From a bacterium (GTDB taxonomy: Bacteria; Actinomycetota; Acidimicrobiia; Acidimicrobiales; Ilumatobacteraceae), in the NCBI GenBank assembly GCA_029977615.1, contig JAPOKO010000006.1, positions 1 through 64,000 on the forward strand: 64,000 nucleotides of DNA. The letters are read 5' to 3'. Below the pieces are notes generated by a model that saw only the letters and a program-made list of their open reading frames with translations, was not told the origin of the DNA and did not search any database. Position 1 is the first letter of the stretch. Each line of letters starts with the position of its first letter. The translations under genes and the position numbers were made by a program. Below, piece after piece: positions 45,883 through 54,774 of the stretch.

Positions 45883-47764
45883 GTCGTTGCACCGTTGTGG
45901 CGATGCCTTCAGCATCAAGTCCAATCCGCGAAAGAATGGCATCTGGCTTTGCTTGTGGAATGAACTGTTTTGGAATTCCGAGCACCTCAACAACTGGGTG
46001 ATTGGATCCCGAAGCATGTGTCACCACATCTTCGATAGTCATGCCAATTCCGCCTTCGCGGATTCCGTCCTCAACTGTGACGACAACTTTGTGTGCTGAA
46101 GCGTTTTCGATCATTGACTGATCAAGTGGTGCACAGGAGCGCACATCCCACACCGTCGCTGCAATTCCCTTCGAAGCAAGCAGGGCAGCAGCATCCAGTG
46201 ATGCTCCAACCATCTTGCCAATCGCCAAAATACAAACGGTGTTTGACTCGTCGGTTAACAACTTGCGCGCAGCAAGCCCTGAACCGATATCTGATGCATC
46301 AACACTGCGCGCTTTGCCCTTTGGGTATCGGATAACAACAGGGCCTTCATTGGCCAGTGTGATTGAATCCTTCAGCATCTGTTCAACTTCTTGCGTGCTT
46401 GACGGTGCGAGTACACGCATGCCCGGAACTTTTGATAACAGCGCCATGTCATAAATGCCGTGGTGACTTGGACCATCGTCACCAGTGATGCCAGCGCGAT
46501 CAAGACAGAAAATGACCGGCAGTCGGTGTAGCGCAACGTCGTACACGACTTGGTCCCATGCGCGATTCAAAAATGTTGAATACAACGCAACGACTGGACG
46601 CATTCCGCCCATTGCCATGCCTGCAGCAGCAGTAACTGCGTGTTGTTCCGCAATACCTACGTCAAAGAAACGATCAGGGAATTGTTCCTGAAATTGAATG
46701 AGTCCTGTTGGCCCGGGCATGGCTGCAGTGATGGCAACAATTCGCGGGTCGGTCTTTGCTAAATCAACGATGGTGTCTGCAAATGCTTCTGTGTATCCGG
46801 TTGGCACAGACTTTGAAGGACCAGTTGCCGGGTTGAAAACGGGAGCATCATGCAGGTGCTTTTCGTCGTCATCTTCGGCTGGTGAGTAGCCGCGGCCTTT
46901 TTGTGTGATTACGTGAATCACAATTGGTCCTTCTTCAACACGCTGCTGTGCCGCTTTCAACGCATGCTCAAGCGCTTCTAAGTCATGGCCATCAATTGGG
47001 CCAACGTAACGAACGCCGAGCGCTTCAAAAAAAGCAGGTGGTTGCAAAAACTCTCTTACGCCAGCCTTGAACGCTTCCATACCTCGTTCGGCTTGTGTTC
47101 CGATGACGGGCAAGTTTTTCAAAAACTTTTCGATTTTGCGTTGACGGCGAACGTACACCGGGTTCAAACGAATATCGGTCAATTTGTTGGACAAGGCACC
47201 TTGACTCAAGTTTGAAACTGTTGGCGCATAACTGCGGCCGTTGTCGTTCAACACGACAATCACACGCTTGCCACTATGACCAAGATTGTTCAGCGCCTCG
47301 TATGCCATACCGCCAGTCATCGAGCCATCGCCAATGACGGCAACAATGTGTCGGCGATCGGTGGATTGACCGGCGTCGCGAGCGACGGCGAGTCCGTACG
47401 CGTAGCTGAGCACCGTGCTTGCATGGCTATTTTCAATGAAGTCGTGAATGCTTTCTTCTCGACTTGGGTAACCCGAAATGCCATCGGCCTGACGCAGTTT
47501 GTTGAAACCAGCGCGCCTGCCAGTAACAATTTTGTGAATGTAGGCCTGATGTCCTGTGTCCCACAAAATTGCGTCCCGTGGAGAATCAAACACGCGGTGC
47601 AGTGCAAGAGTGAGTTCTACGGCTCCAAGGTTTGAACCTAAGTGGCCGCCAGTTTCAGAGACGGCACTAACCACAAACTCGCGAATCTCTTCAGCAAGAG
47701 CCTCAAGTTGAGGGAGTGTGAGTGGCCGCAGATCACTGGGTTGGCGAATATCTGCGAGGGCCAT
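45869..47764 (-). CDS. dxs: 1-deoxy-D-xylulose-5-phosphate synthase
   Basis: Thiamine-diphosphate enzyme (631 aa) that starts the MEP pathway to isoprenoids. GGHLGSNLGAVELTLALH, WDTGHQAYIHK, the TPP motif GDGSMTGGMAYEALNN, PIDGHD, and the C-terminal GITGDDGPSHHG are all present. ATG 47764 is chosen because TAGCGT ends eight bases before it and the family length fits. The frame is open 47 codons further, into the neighbour's region. Confidence 0.96.
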   Translation of the reverse strand: MALADIRQPSDLRPLTLPQLEALAEEIREFVVSAVSETGGHLGSNLGAVELTLALHRVFDSPRDAILWDTGHQAYIHKIVTGRRAGFNKLRQADGISGYPSREESIHDFIENSHASTVLSYAYGLAVARDAGQSTDRRHIVAVIGDGSMTGGMAYEALNNLGHSGKRVIVVLNDNGRSYAPTVSNLSQGALSNKLTDIRLNPVYVRRQRKIEKFLKNLPVIGTQAERGMEAFKAGVREFLQPPAFFEALGVRYVGPIDGHDLEALEHALKAAQQRVEEGPIVIHVITQKGRGYSPAEDDDEKHLHDAPVFNPATGPSKSVPTGYTEAFADTIVDLAKTDPRIVAITAAMPGPTGLIQFQEQFPDRFFDVGIAEQHAVTAAAGMAMGGMRPVVALYSTFLNRAWDQVVYDVALHRLPVIFCLDRAGITGDDGPSHHGIYDMALLSKVPGMRVLAPSSTQEVEQMLKDSITLANEGPVVIRYPKGKARSVDASDIGSGLAARKLLTDESNTVCILAIGKMVGASLDAAALLASKGIAATVWDVRSCAPLDQSMIENASAHKVVVTVEDGIREGGIGMTIEDVVTHASGSNHPVVEVLGIPKQFIPQAKPDAILSRIGLDAEGIATTVQRLVNK

Positions 47765-47772
47765 GGACTTCA

Positions 47773-47778
47773 ACGCTA
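47773..47778 (-). promoter_or_regulatory. -10 element of dxs, leaderless type
   Basis: On the minus strand TAGCGT is followed by eight bases and then ATG 47764. It sits in the 20-base gap after the PAP2-like gene. Confidence 0.5.
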
Positions 47779-47784
47779 TCCCCG

Positions 47785-48663
47785 CTAGAGCGCAGGGTGA
47801 GAAGCCATGCGGGCATCTAAACGGCGGTGATTCCAATTGTGGAGCCAAGTGCCAATTAGATAACCAACACCAAAAACAAGCAAGCCACCAAGTCCGTCCA
47901 ACCAAAAGTGATTACCGGTGACCACAATGCATAACAAGGTGGTTGCGGGGTAGAGGAACAAGGCGATACGTGCCCAACGTCTCTTCGCGATTGGCCACAG
48001 CGCAAAAACACACCATGTGGACCAACCAATGTGCAGAGAAGGCATTGCTGCGTATTGATTGGACAGCGATGCTGCTGGTCCTTCATTGAACGCCCATGGG
48101 CCACCAAACTCGGCAACGGTGTCTACGAAACCAAAGTTCTCGGCACCGTTGTAATTACGCAATTCATGTTCGATGCAGGCTCCGCCATAGCCACCATTTT
48201 TTGTCGGGCACGGTTCGTCAAGCAACCGCGGCGGCATAAGTGGAAAAAGCACGAAGCCGATAATGGCGAGCCCAGTCATTGCTGCAAGCGTGTTTCTCCA
48301 TTGCGCAAAAACATCTGGGCGGCGTTTAAATAGCAAAATAAAAACACCCATCGTGACAAAAAAATGAGCCGTGCCGTAATAAGTATTCATTAACTTGATA
48401 AACCACACATGCGGCAAGAAAAAATCTTGAATTGATTCCTCGTGATATAGCCCAAGTGCGCGCTCAATTCGAATTACGCGAACAGCATTGGTGAAAGAAT
48501 GCAACGGGACATCCACACCGTTGACGAGTGCAGAACCGAATTGATTGCGAATCATGGTGTAGATCGCATAGAAAACCGAGACGATTAACGCTTCTTTCCA
48601 CCACAGTGTGCGGTGGTGGCGAGGTAATGCGACGCTCGTCATAGGTTCAGAGGCGGCGTTCAC
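47785..48663 (-). CDS. PAP2-superfamily membrane protein (inositol phosphorylceramide synthase-like)
   Basis: A 292-residue membrane protein with about six hydrophobic segments. The lipid-phosphatase/transferase motifs are AAMPSLHIGWS and TGNHFWLDGLGG, with the catalytic His residues of the PAP2/Aur1 type. Family members use lipid phosphates, or transfer inositol phosphate in actinobacteria. GTG 48663 is chosen since TACGAT ends seven bases before it. ATG 48642, seven residues on, is possible. Confidence 0.85.
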   Translation of the reverse strand: MNAASEPMTSVALPRHHRTLWWKEALIVSVFYAIYTMIRNQFGSALVNGVDVPLHSFTNAVRVIRIERALGLYHEESIQDFFLPHVWFIKLMNTYYGTAHFFVTMGVFILLFKRRPDVFAQWRNTLAAMTGLAIIGFVLFPLMPPRLLDEPCPTKNGGYGGACIEHELRNYNGAENFGFVDTVAEFGGPWAFNEGPAASLSNQYAAMPSLHIGWSTWCVFALWPIAKRRWARIALFLYPATTLLCIVVTGNHFWLDGLGGLLVFGVGYLIGTWLHNWNHRRLDARMASHPAL

Positions 48664-48670
48664 GTCATAA

Positions 48671-48676
48671 ATCGTA
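48671..48676 (-). promoter_or_regulatory. -10 element of the PAP2-like gene
   Basis: On the minus strand TACGAT is followed by seven bases and then GTG 48663. It lies in the 68-base divergent region shared with tldD. Confidence 0.5.
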
Positions 48677-48719
48677 CGCCTTGTGGTGGCACGCCAAGCC
48701 CCAGCATGACCACCTTCGG

Positions 48720-48725
48720 TAGGAT
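48720..48725 (+). promoter_or_regulatory. -10 element of tldD, leaderless type
   Basis: TAGGAT is followed by six bases and then ATG 48732. The same hexamer and spacing precede galU. Confidence 0.6.
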
Positions 48726-48731
48726 TGGGAC

Positions 48732-50147
48732 ATGTCTTTACGCACCGATTCGCCACTCGTAGATCCAGATGTCATTGCCCGGGTGCTTGCCAAAGGCAGA
48801 AGCACGGGAGCCGAGTTCTCGGAGATCTATGTAGAGGACAAGCGTTCAACTTCAGCGGGGTTGGACGACGGAAAAGTTGAGCAAGTAACTAGCGGTCGCG
48901 ATCGCGGCGCTGGTATTCGTGTTATCGCTGGCGACACCACGGGTTTCGCTCACACGTCAGATCTGTCGGAGCGGGGCTTGTTGGCAGCTGCCGAAGCTGC
49001 TGCTGCCGCAGCCAAACAGGGAGATGGAGGTGTGCACACCATCGCATTACAGCCCGTATTTCGTCACCCTGTGAACACCATTGTTCAATTTCCTGACACA
49101 GTTGCAAAAGCTCGCAAAGTTGAACTCTTGCAACGTGCGGATGCTGCTGCACGAGGAGTTCATGGAGCAATTGTGCAAGTGTCTGCCGGCTACGGCGATT
49201 CCATCAAGCAAATTCTCATTGCAAACTCCGATGGCATTTTTAGTGCAGACGAACAAGTTCGCACCCTTATGCGCGTGAGCGTTATTGCAAACGGCGATGC
49301 AGGTATGCAAACGGGTTACAACTCACTTGGTCACACCATTGGGTTTGAAGTCTTCGATGAAATCGATGTTGAAGAACTCGCAATTCGTGCAGCACAACAA
49401 GCAATCACTAAGTTGCAGGCGCGACCAGCACCATCGGGTGCAATGCAAGTAGTCATCAAGCAGGGTTCTGGTGGAGTGTTATTCCATGAAGCATGTGGAC
49501 ACGGACTTGAAGCCGACCTCGTTGGCAAAGGCTCCAGTGTGTATCGCGGCAAAATGGGTGAACTTGTTGCCTCGCCGCTTGTCACGGTGATTGACGACGG
49601 AACGATGGCGGGTGAATGGGGTGCAATCGGTGTTGACGACGAAGGACATGCATCACAGAAAAACACACTGATTGAAAACGGGATTTTGACCGACTACATG
49701 TGGGACTACATTCGTGCTCGCAAGGAAGGTCGTAAGCAAAGTGGCAACGGTCGTCGTCAGAGTTATGCAGACTTGCCAATGGTCCGCATGACCAACACGT
49801 TCGTCACCAATGGTTCAGAGAACCCGGACGACATCATTCGTGCAACGGACCACGGTGTGTACGTTGCAAAACTTGGTGGCGGTCAAGTAGATACCGCAAG
49901 TGGTGACTTTGTGTTCGGAATGGTTGAGGCATACCTCATTGAAAATGGTGAAATCACCGAACCTTTGCGCGAAGGAAACCTCATTGGCAATGGACCGCAA
50001 GTGCTGAAGGATATTGACTTAATGGGCAATGACTTCGCAATGGGCGGCCCTGGAACATGCGGCAAAGACGGCCAAGGCGTGCCAGTAGGTGATGGTTGCC
50101 CAACATTGCGAGTGAAGTCCATGACCATTGGCGGAACCGCAGCATGA
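48732..50147 (+). CDS. tldD: TldD-family metalloprotease subunit
   Basis: Active subunit (471 aa) of the TldD/TldE protease. The zinc site is the HExxxH of LFHEACGHGLEAD near residue 253. GTCGKDGQGVPVGDG and the C-terminal LRVKSMTIGGTA are family features. TldD/E degrades small unfolded peptides and matures some ribosomal peptides. The partner gene follows with a four-base overlap. Confidence 0.94.
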   Translation: MSLRTDSPLVDPDVIARVLAKGRSTGAEFSEIYVEDKRSTSAGLDDGKVEQVTSGRDRGAGIRVIAGDTTGFAHTSDLSERGLLAAAEAAAAAAKQGDGGVHTIALQPVFRHPVNTIVQFPDTVAKARKVELLQRADAAARGVHGAIVQVSAGYGDSIKQILIANSDGIFSADEQVRTLMRVSVIANGDAGMQTGYNSLGHTIGFEVFDEIDVEELAIRAAQQAITKLQARPAPSGAMQVVIKQGSGGVLFHEACGHGLEADLVGKGSSVYRGKMGELVASPLVTVIDDGTMAGEWGAIGVDDEGHASQKNTLIENGILTDYMWDYIRARKEGRKQSGNGRRQSYADLPMVRMTNTFVTNGSENPDDIIRATDHGVYVAKLGGGQVDTASGDFVFGMVEAYLIENGEITEPLREGNLIGNGPQVLKDIDLMGNDFAMGGPGTCGKDGQGVPVGDGCPTLRVKSMTIGGTAA

Positions 50148-51496
50148 GCGCAACAGTTGATGATCTGCAGGCAATTGCAGATCGGGTAGTTGCGCAAGCA
50201 GGCGCTGGTGAGCAGATTGAGGCTTATGTCAGTCGCGGTGGAGAAACCGCCATTCGTATATATGAAGGTGAGCTTGAGCATTTCGTCTCTGCACAAAGCG
50301 AAGGCGTTGGCATACGTGTCATCAAAAATGGTCGAACCGGTTTTGCCTATGCAGGAACGCTCGACCCTGCAGCAATTGCGGAAGTACTTGCAGATGCTCG
50401 AGACAATGTCAGTTTTGGAACCCCAGATGAGTTTGCGGGTCTTGCAATTCCCGATGGTGTTGCACAAATTCCGCAGAAATTTTGGGATGAGGAACTTGCT
50501 CATTACCCAACCGACAAAAAAATTGCACTGACGAAAGAACTTGAGAAGCTGACGTTAGGCATTGATGATCGAGTTCGAGTTGACGAAGCAAACTACGACG
50601 ATGGTTGGGGAGAAGTTGCGGTTGCAACAACAACGGGTATTCGTGAAAGTGGCCGCGGCAACTCGTGCTACGTATCAGTGAGCACGCTCGCAGATGATGA
50701 AGAAGAAACACAAACTGGTTTCGGATTTTCGGTCGGTGATTCACCTAAAGATTTCAATTTGCGAAAGGCTGCTCGCGAAGCATCAGAACGCGCAACACGT
50801 TTGCTAGGAGCAATTAAGCCGCCGAGCAAACGAACAACCGTGGTGCTCGACCCGTACGTCACGTCACAATTCATCAGCATTTTATCCAGCACCTTGAATG
50901 GCGAAAATGCTGCAAAGGGCAGAAGCTTCTTTGCTGAACGTATGGGCGACCAAGTTGCTGACCCTCGGTTCACATTGGTTGACGACCCAACAAACCCACT
51001 TGCGTACACTGCGACCGATATCGATGGCGAAGGTCTTGCTGCACGTCGCAATGTACTGATTGAAAATGGCGTATTGAAAAAGTTCGTTCATTCTTCGTAC
51101 AGTGCCCGCAGATTGGGAACTGTCAGCACCGGTAACGCAACTCGTGGCGGATTCGCGGGTTCACCTGGCGTTGGTTGCCTGGCAATGCAATTGGTGCCAG
51201 GTACTCACACCCAAGAAGAGCTGATTGCCAGCATTGATGATGGCGTGCTCATTCAAATGGTGTCAGGACTGCACAGTGGAGTTAACCCGATTTCCGGAGA
51301 TTTCTCAACGGGGGCATCGGGGATGCTCATTAGTAATGGGACTGTTGGAGCGCCGGTGAGAGAATTCACTATTGCCAGCACATTGCAGCGTATGTTGCTC
51401 GACATTGTGGCTATAGGTGGCGATGTCGATTGGCTGCCGTCGCGGGCGCACGGAATGTCGTTAGTCATTCGGGACGTAACAATGAGTGGTACATAA
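50144..51496 (+). CDS. pmbA: TldE/PmbA-family protease partner subunit
   Basis: A 450-residue TldD homologue without HExxxH, as expected for the inactive partner TldE. It shows EAYVSRGGETAIRIYEGELE, FGFSVGDSPKDF, a VLDPYVTSQF strand and SGMLISNGTVGAPVREFTIA near the end. ATG 50144 overlaps the tldD stop (ATGA). The frame is open a little further upstream, inside tldD. Confidence 0.93.
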   Translation: MSATVDDLQAIADRVVAQAGAGEQIEAYVSRGGETAIRIYEGELEHFVSAQSEGVGIRVIKNGRTGFAYAGTLDPAAIAEVLADARDNVSFGTPDEFAGLAIPDGVAQIPQKFWDEELAHYPTDKKIALTKELEKLTLGIDDRVRVDEANYDDGWGEVAVATTTGIRESGRGNSCYVSVSTLADDEEETQTGFGFSVGDSPKDFNLRKAAREASERATRLLGAIKPPSKRTTVVLDPYVTSQFISILSSTLNGENAAKGRSFFAERMGDQVADPRFTLVDDPTNPLAYTATDIDGEGLAARRNVLIENGVLKKFVHSSYSARRLGTVSTGNATRGGFAGSPGVGCLAMQLVPGTHTQEELIASIDDGVLIQMVSGLHSGVNPISGDFSTGASGMLISNGTVGAPVREFTIASTLQRMLLDIVAIGGDVDWLPSRAHGMSLVIRDVTMSGT

Positions 51497-51515
51497 CCAC
51501 GCTCTACCTGTTTGC

Positions 51516-51521
51516 TATTTT
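51516..51521 (+). promoter_or_regulatory. -10 element of the small HTH gene
   Basis: TATTTT is followed by six bases and then GTG 51528. It supports the internal GTG over more upstream starts. Confidence 0.5.
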
Positions 51522-51527
51522 ATTTTC

Positions 51528-51761
51528 GTGCCAAAAAGTACCAAAGTCGTCGGCCTTGACTGGCTGTATCGAAAAATGGATGAACACGAGTATCCAAGCC
51601 TTCAGGCAGTCGCCGAAGCTTGCGAACTCAATCGTGGCAATTTGTATCGCTATTTTGCCTTCGAAACGCGGCCGTCAATAGATCTTTTGCCGAAGTTGTG
51701 CAATGGTCTTAAGGCTTCTCCGTTAGAGGTGCTCACGGCACTCGGTATTCAGTTCGACTAG
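51528..51761 (+). CDS. Small XRE-like helix-turn-helix protein
   Basis: A 77-residue protein with a Cro/C1-type HTH: SLQAVAEACELNRGNLYRYF (helices 2 and 3) and PSIDLLPKLCNGLKASPLEVL. No extra domain is present. It may be a DNA-binding regulator of a neighbouring gene; targets are unknown. Its stop codon shares CTAG with the stop of the gene on the other strand. Confidence 0.75.
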   Translation: MPKSTKVVGLDWLYRKMDEHEYPSLQAVAEACELNRGNLYRYFAFETRPSIDLLPKLCNGLKASPLEVLTALGIQFD

Positions 51762-52006
51762 TCAATTTGCTTAGAACGAATCAGCACTGTCGTCTCGTTT
51801 AATTTCTCAAAACTGCGCGCCGATTCATCGCATGACCACAATTCAATAAATCCGTCCAGAACCTCGTTGCGTAATGGGTGGCTGACGTGTTCGAGGACTC
51901 GTCGTATTTCATCTCGCCAGTGGAAACTGAGCCTAAGACGTCCATTGGGCTGAGTTGTGAGGCTTGGCGCAATCAGGTTCTCGGTGAGTTCAATTTCAAG
52001 TTCCAT
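51758..52006 (-). CDS. Hypothetical protein, 82 residues
   Basis: Not recognised. It is a soluble-looking protein with alternating charged and hydrophobic positions (LRLSFHWRDEIRRVLEHV, GFIELWSCDESARSF). It fills the gap between the HTH gene and uppP and ends in a shared CTAG with the HTH gene. No leaderless -10 or Shine-Dalgarno precedes its ATG, so it may be non-coding. The rest of this gap (52007-52094) shows nothing clear. Confidence 0.45.
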   Translation of the reverse strand: MELEIELTENLIAPSLTTQPNGRLRLSFHWRDEIRRVLEHVSHPLRNEVLDGFIELWSCDESARSFEKLNETTVLIRSKQID

Positions 52007-52094
52007 GGCGAGTGGCTCAATTTCTCAGTGATTAGGTGTTGCGGATATGCAACGATAACCCCAAGTGCTCTTAAATCTGGTGTAAGCATGAGGG

Positions 52095-52925
52095 GTGTCA
52101 ATATTTCACGCAATCATTCTTGGGCTAGTTCAGGGGCTCACTGAGTTTTTGCCAATTTCCTCGAGCGGACACCTCATCCTTGCTCCGTGGCTGTTTGGGT
52201 GGAATGACCTCAGCAATGTAGAAACTCAGCGGGCATTTGATGCTGCGTTGCACTTAGGAACGTTGGTTGCGGTGTTGTTCTACCTTCGAGCAGATTTAGT
52301 TCCGTATGTGCGTGAGGGAGTAAGAGTTGTAGTCACGCCGAAAAAGGCGAATACCACCATTGGGCGACGTGCATGGATGTTCGTTCTGTCTGCGGTGCCA
52401 GCAGGAATAGTTGGCGCTCTTGCCGAGGACTGGATTACGAAGAAACTTGGCACGCCAGCGTTGATCGCAATTTCGCTGATGGTGTTTGGTGCGGTGTTGG
52501 TGTGGGCAGACAGACAATCGGGTACTCGCGATCTAGAAAGTTTTTCAACACGCGATGCACTGCTGATTGGTGCAGCTCAAGTACTTGCGCTAAACCCTGG
52601 TACATCACGTTCGGGAATCACCATTACCGCTGCACGAAAGTTTGGCTTCTCACGTGATGCGGCAGCGCGTGTGAGTTTCCTTATGAGTGTGCCGGTTATT
52701 GGTGGTGCAGTGCTGCTCAAACTTACAAAATTGGCAAGCGACGGAATTCCAGACGGTCTGATGACACCAATGATTGTTGGAATTATTTCGGCAGGGGTTT
52801 CGGGCTGGATTGCCATGTGGGGAATGATTCGCTTGCTTCGCTCGAGAAGCTTTACTCCATTTGTGGTGTATCGCTTTATTGCGGGAATTGCAGTGCTTAC
52901 TCTGCTTTCAACTTCGTTTCGTTAA
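52095..52925 (+). CDS. uppP: Undecaprenyl-diphosphatase (UppP/BacA)
   Basis: Membrane enzyme (276 aa) that recycles the cell-wall lipid carrier by removing a phosphate from undecaprenyl diphosphate. The two active-site motifs are GLTEFLPISSSGH near residue 13 and LNPGTSRSGITI near 166. Start GTG 52095; GAGGGG lies right next to it, and TAAGCA six bases before it is only a partial -10. Its stop shares TTAA with the SAF gene stop. Confidence 0.95.
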   Translation: MSIFHAIILGLVQGLTEFLPISSSGHLILAPWLFGWNDLSNVETQRAFDAALHLGTLVAVLFYLRADLVPYVREGVRVVVTPKKANTTIGRRAWMFVLSAVPAGIVGALAEDWITKKLGTPALIAISLMVFGAVLVWADRQSGTRDLESFSTRDALLIGAAQVLALNPGTSRSGITITAARKFGFSRDAAARVSFLMSVPVIGGAVLLKLTKLASDGIPDGLMTPMIVGIISAGVSGWIAMWGMIRLLRSRSFTPFVVYRFIAGIAVLTLLSTSFR

Positions 52926-53542
52926 TTTGAAATTACAAGCGTTGCTTCACCAAGTGATGCAGCACTAGCAACTGCGGGTGCCAGCATTTCGGGTACCGCA
53001 ACAACAACTCCGACGTTGTTTTCCAAAGATGACAGAACAATTCCACGTGGCGCTATAACTTGCCCGTTGGCAATGATGTCCACAAATGTGCCGGGTGAAA
53101 GAGCCGGCATTGCAACGCGAGGGACAATGGAAACGGCTCTCATTCCCAAAGGAACAGAGGCTCCTTCGCCTTCAGCCAACGAGTTTTGCAAATTGATGAT
53201 GTCGCCTTCTCCGATATCGCTTGTAGAGGTAAGCGATGGCGGAAGAACTGTACGTGTTGATGGCAGTACAAACTGCGTGGGCATGGTGAACGTTTTGGTG
53301 TTCTGTGGCGAGATCGGTTCACCAGCAGAAATCTCTGTAATCGCAACGTAGACAACAACGTATTTGCCTAAGGCGTTGCGCTGCTGTTGGAGCTGAAAAG
53401 CCGACAGGGCATAGATAGCTGCTGCTAGAACGGCTAGTCCAGAAATGACAGCAACTTGCCGTTGCCGATTACGGCATAACTCTCGGTGCACGCGTTCGGC
53501 GAAACGGAACACAGGTTGCAGTCGTTGTACGAGTTCTCTCAT
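52922..53542 (-). CDS. SAF-domain membrane protein (CpaB/RcpC-like)
   Basis: A 206-residue protein with a basic cytoplasmic start, one membrane helix (QVAVISGLAVLAAAIYAL) and an outer SAF domain (VYVAITEISAGEPISPQNTKT, VPRVAMPALSPGTFVDII). This arrangement fits CpaB-type pilus assembly proteins, but no pilus genes are near. The ATG at 53542 (MRELVQR) is preferred; ATG 53563 is seven codons earlier. Confidence 0.82.
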   Translation of the reverse strand: MRELVQRLQPVFRFAERVHRELCRNRQRQVAVISGLAVLAAAIYALSAFQLQQQRNALGKYVVVYVAITEISAGEPISPQNTKTFTMPTQFVLPSTRTVLPPSLTSTSDIGEGDIINLQNSLAEGEGASVPLGMRAVSIVPRVAMPALSPGTFVDIIANGQVIAPRGIVLSSLENNVGVVVAVPEMLAPAVASAASLGEATLVISN

Positions 53543-53611
53543 GCACCGATGTGTTCTCCACATTCAGCGCAGGGAAACCCCCATCTGCAGAGGCGGTGAA
53601 CTAGACGTGAA

Positions 53612-53881
53612 CTAGTCGGCTGAAGGTGTTGAAGGAGCTGCCGGTGCTGCGGGAGCAGCTGGCGTTGCAGCACTGCTGGATGACTTCGAGGAAGAACCCG
53701 AATCGGTCTTGTAGAAACCGCCACCTTTAAATGACACTCCGACAGGGGTGAACACCTTTTTCACCGGTTTCACCACACCGTCTACTGGGTGGGCCATTTC
53801 AGTGAGTGGATCGTCAGAGAATGCCTGCTGCACTTCAATGGTCTCGCCAGAGTCAATGAATTTGTAGACATACGTTGGCAT
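53612..53881 (-). CDS. FmdB/Ruc-family protein lacking the zinc-ribbon cysteines
   Basis: An 89-residue protein with the FmdB frame: MPTYVYKF at the start, QAFSDDPLTEM, KKVFTPVGVSFKGGGFYKTD, then a disordered Ser/Ala/Pro tail. Normal family members have two CxxC pairs that bind zinc. Here those positions read FIDSG and MAHPVDG, and the protein has no Cys at all. The M. tuberculosis member Rv0991c (Ruc) is known as a redox-regulated chaperone using these Cys. The galU neighbour matches the mycobacterial order. Confidence 0.88.
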   Translation of the reverse strand: MPTYVYKFIDSGETIEVQQAFSDDPLTEMAHPVDGVVKPVKKVFTPVGVSFKGGGFYKTDSGSSSKSSSSAATPAAPAAPAAPSTPSAD

Positions 53882-53891
53882 AAGACCAGTA

Positions 53892-53901
53892 ATTCTAGGA
53901 T
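53892..53901. promoter_or_regulatory. Overlapping divergent -10 elements of the FmdB-family gene and galU
   Basis: Plus strand: TAGGAT (53896-53901) ends six bases before the galU ATG. Minus strand: TAGAAT (53897-53892) ends ten bases before the FmdB-family ATG. The two share two base pairs, so RNA polymerase can hardly use both at once. Confidence 0.5.
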
Positions 53902-53907
53902 GCAGGT

Positions 53908-54774
53908 ATGGCTATGCGCACTGCTGTGATTCCTGCTGCCGGATTGGGCACCAGGTTCCTTCCCGCAACAAAAGCAGTGCCTAAGGAGCTGATGCCCATT
54001 TTTGACACGCCTGCGTTGCAGTTGGTGATGGACGAGGCAATTGGCGCTGGCGTTGAACACATTGTTGTGGTCTCAAACGTGGCAAAGCCAGGCATTGAGG
54101 AATATCTCAAACCCTCGCAAGACACCGTTGACCGCGTTCGCAAAAGTGGACGTACCGAACTTGCCGACAGGTTGGCGCGTATTGGAAACGATGTTCGAGT
54201 CAGCATTGCCTATCAAGACAAGCCGCGAGGCCTTGGCCATGCGGTGTCGTGCGCGCGTGCGGCAGTTGGCGATGAAGCGTTTGCACTGTTGTTGCCGGAC
54301 GAGATTATGGGTGACTCGTCGCTGCTGTTGCAGATGGCGCAGATGCACAACGCAACTGGCAAAACCGTTGTTGGCCTAAAGCGTGTTCCAAAAGATGAAG
54401 TCAGTGCATATGGCGTAATCACAACCACGGGAACCACTGGTGCCCATGGTGAAGTGACGATTACCGGTGTTGTCGAAAAGCCAAAAGTTGAAGATGCACC
54501 TAGTGACATCATCATTATTGGTCGTTATGTACTTGCGCCAGACATGTTTGACATTCTTGAAACTCTTGCACCAGCACCAAGTGGAGAAATTCAGTTGACT
54601 GACGCTCTGCTCATTGGTGCGAATGCGAGAACGGTGGATGGAGTGGTGAGCGATATCGAGCGACACGACACGGGAACGCCAATGGGTTGGTTGCAGACAG
54701 TGATTGAACTCACGCTGAAGCGTTCGGATGTAGGAACAGAATTACGGAATTGGTTGAAAGGCACATTGTCATGA
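53908..54774 (+). CDS. galU: UTP--glucose-1-phosphate uridylyltransferase
   Basis: Nucleotidyltransferase (288 aa) that makes UDP-glucose. AAGLGTRFLPATKAVPKEL holds the nucleotide-binding loop and catalytic Lys. YQDKPRGLGHAV, LLPDEIM and VEKPKVEDAPS follow in the usual order. The downstream serine hydrolase gene overlaps its stop by four bases. Confidence 0.96.
   Translation: MAMRTAVIPAAGLGTRFLPATKAVPKELMPIFDTPALQLVMDEAIGAGVEHIVVVSNVAKPGIEEYLKPSQDTVDRVRKSGRTELADRLARIGNDVRVSIAYQDKPRGLGHAVSCARAAVGDEAFALLLPDEIMGDSSLLLQMAQMHNATGKTVVGLKRVPKDEVSAYGVITTTGTTGAHGEVTITGVVEKPKVEDAPSDIIIIGRYVLAPDMFDILETLAPAPSGEIQLTDALLIGANARTVDGVVSDIERHDTGTPMGWLQTVIELTLKRSDVGTELRNWLKGTLS

Noticed and set aside
47765-47905. 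47-codon extension of Dxs
   Set aside because: The extension is rich in Trp, Cys and Pro and unlike Dxs; the leaderless -10 and family length support ATG 47764.
52922-53542. Part of a Flp/Tad pilus locus
   Set aside because: The SAF protein resembles CpaB, but none of the pilus ATPase, pilin or secretin genes lie near it.
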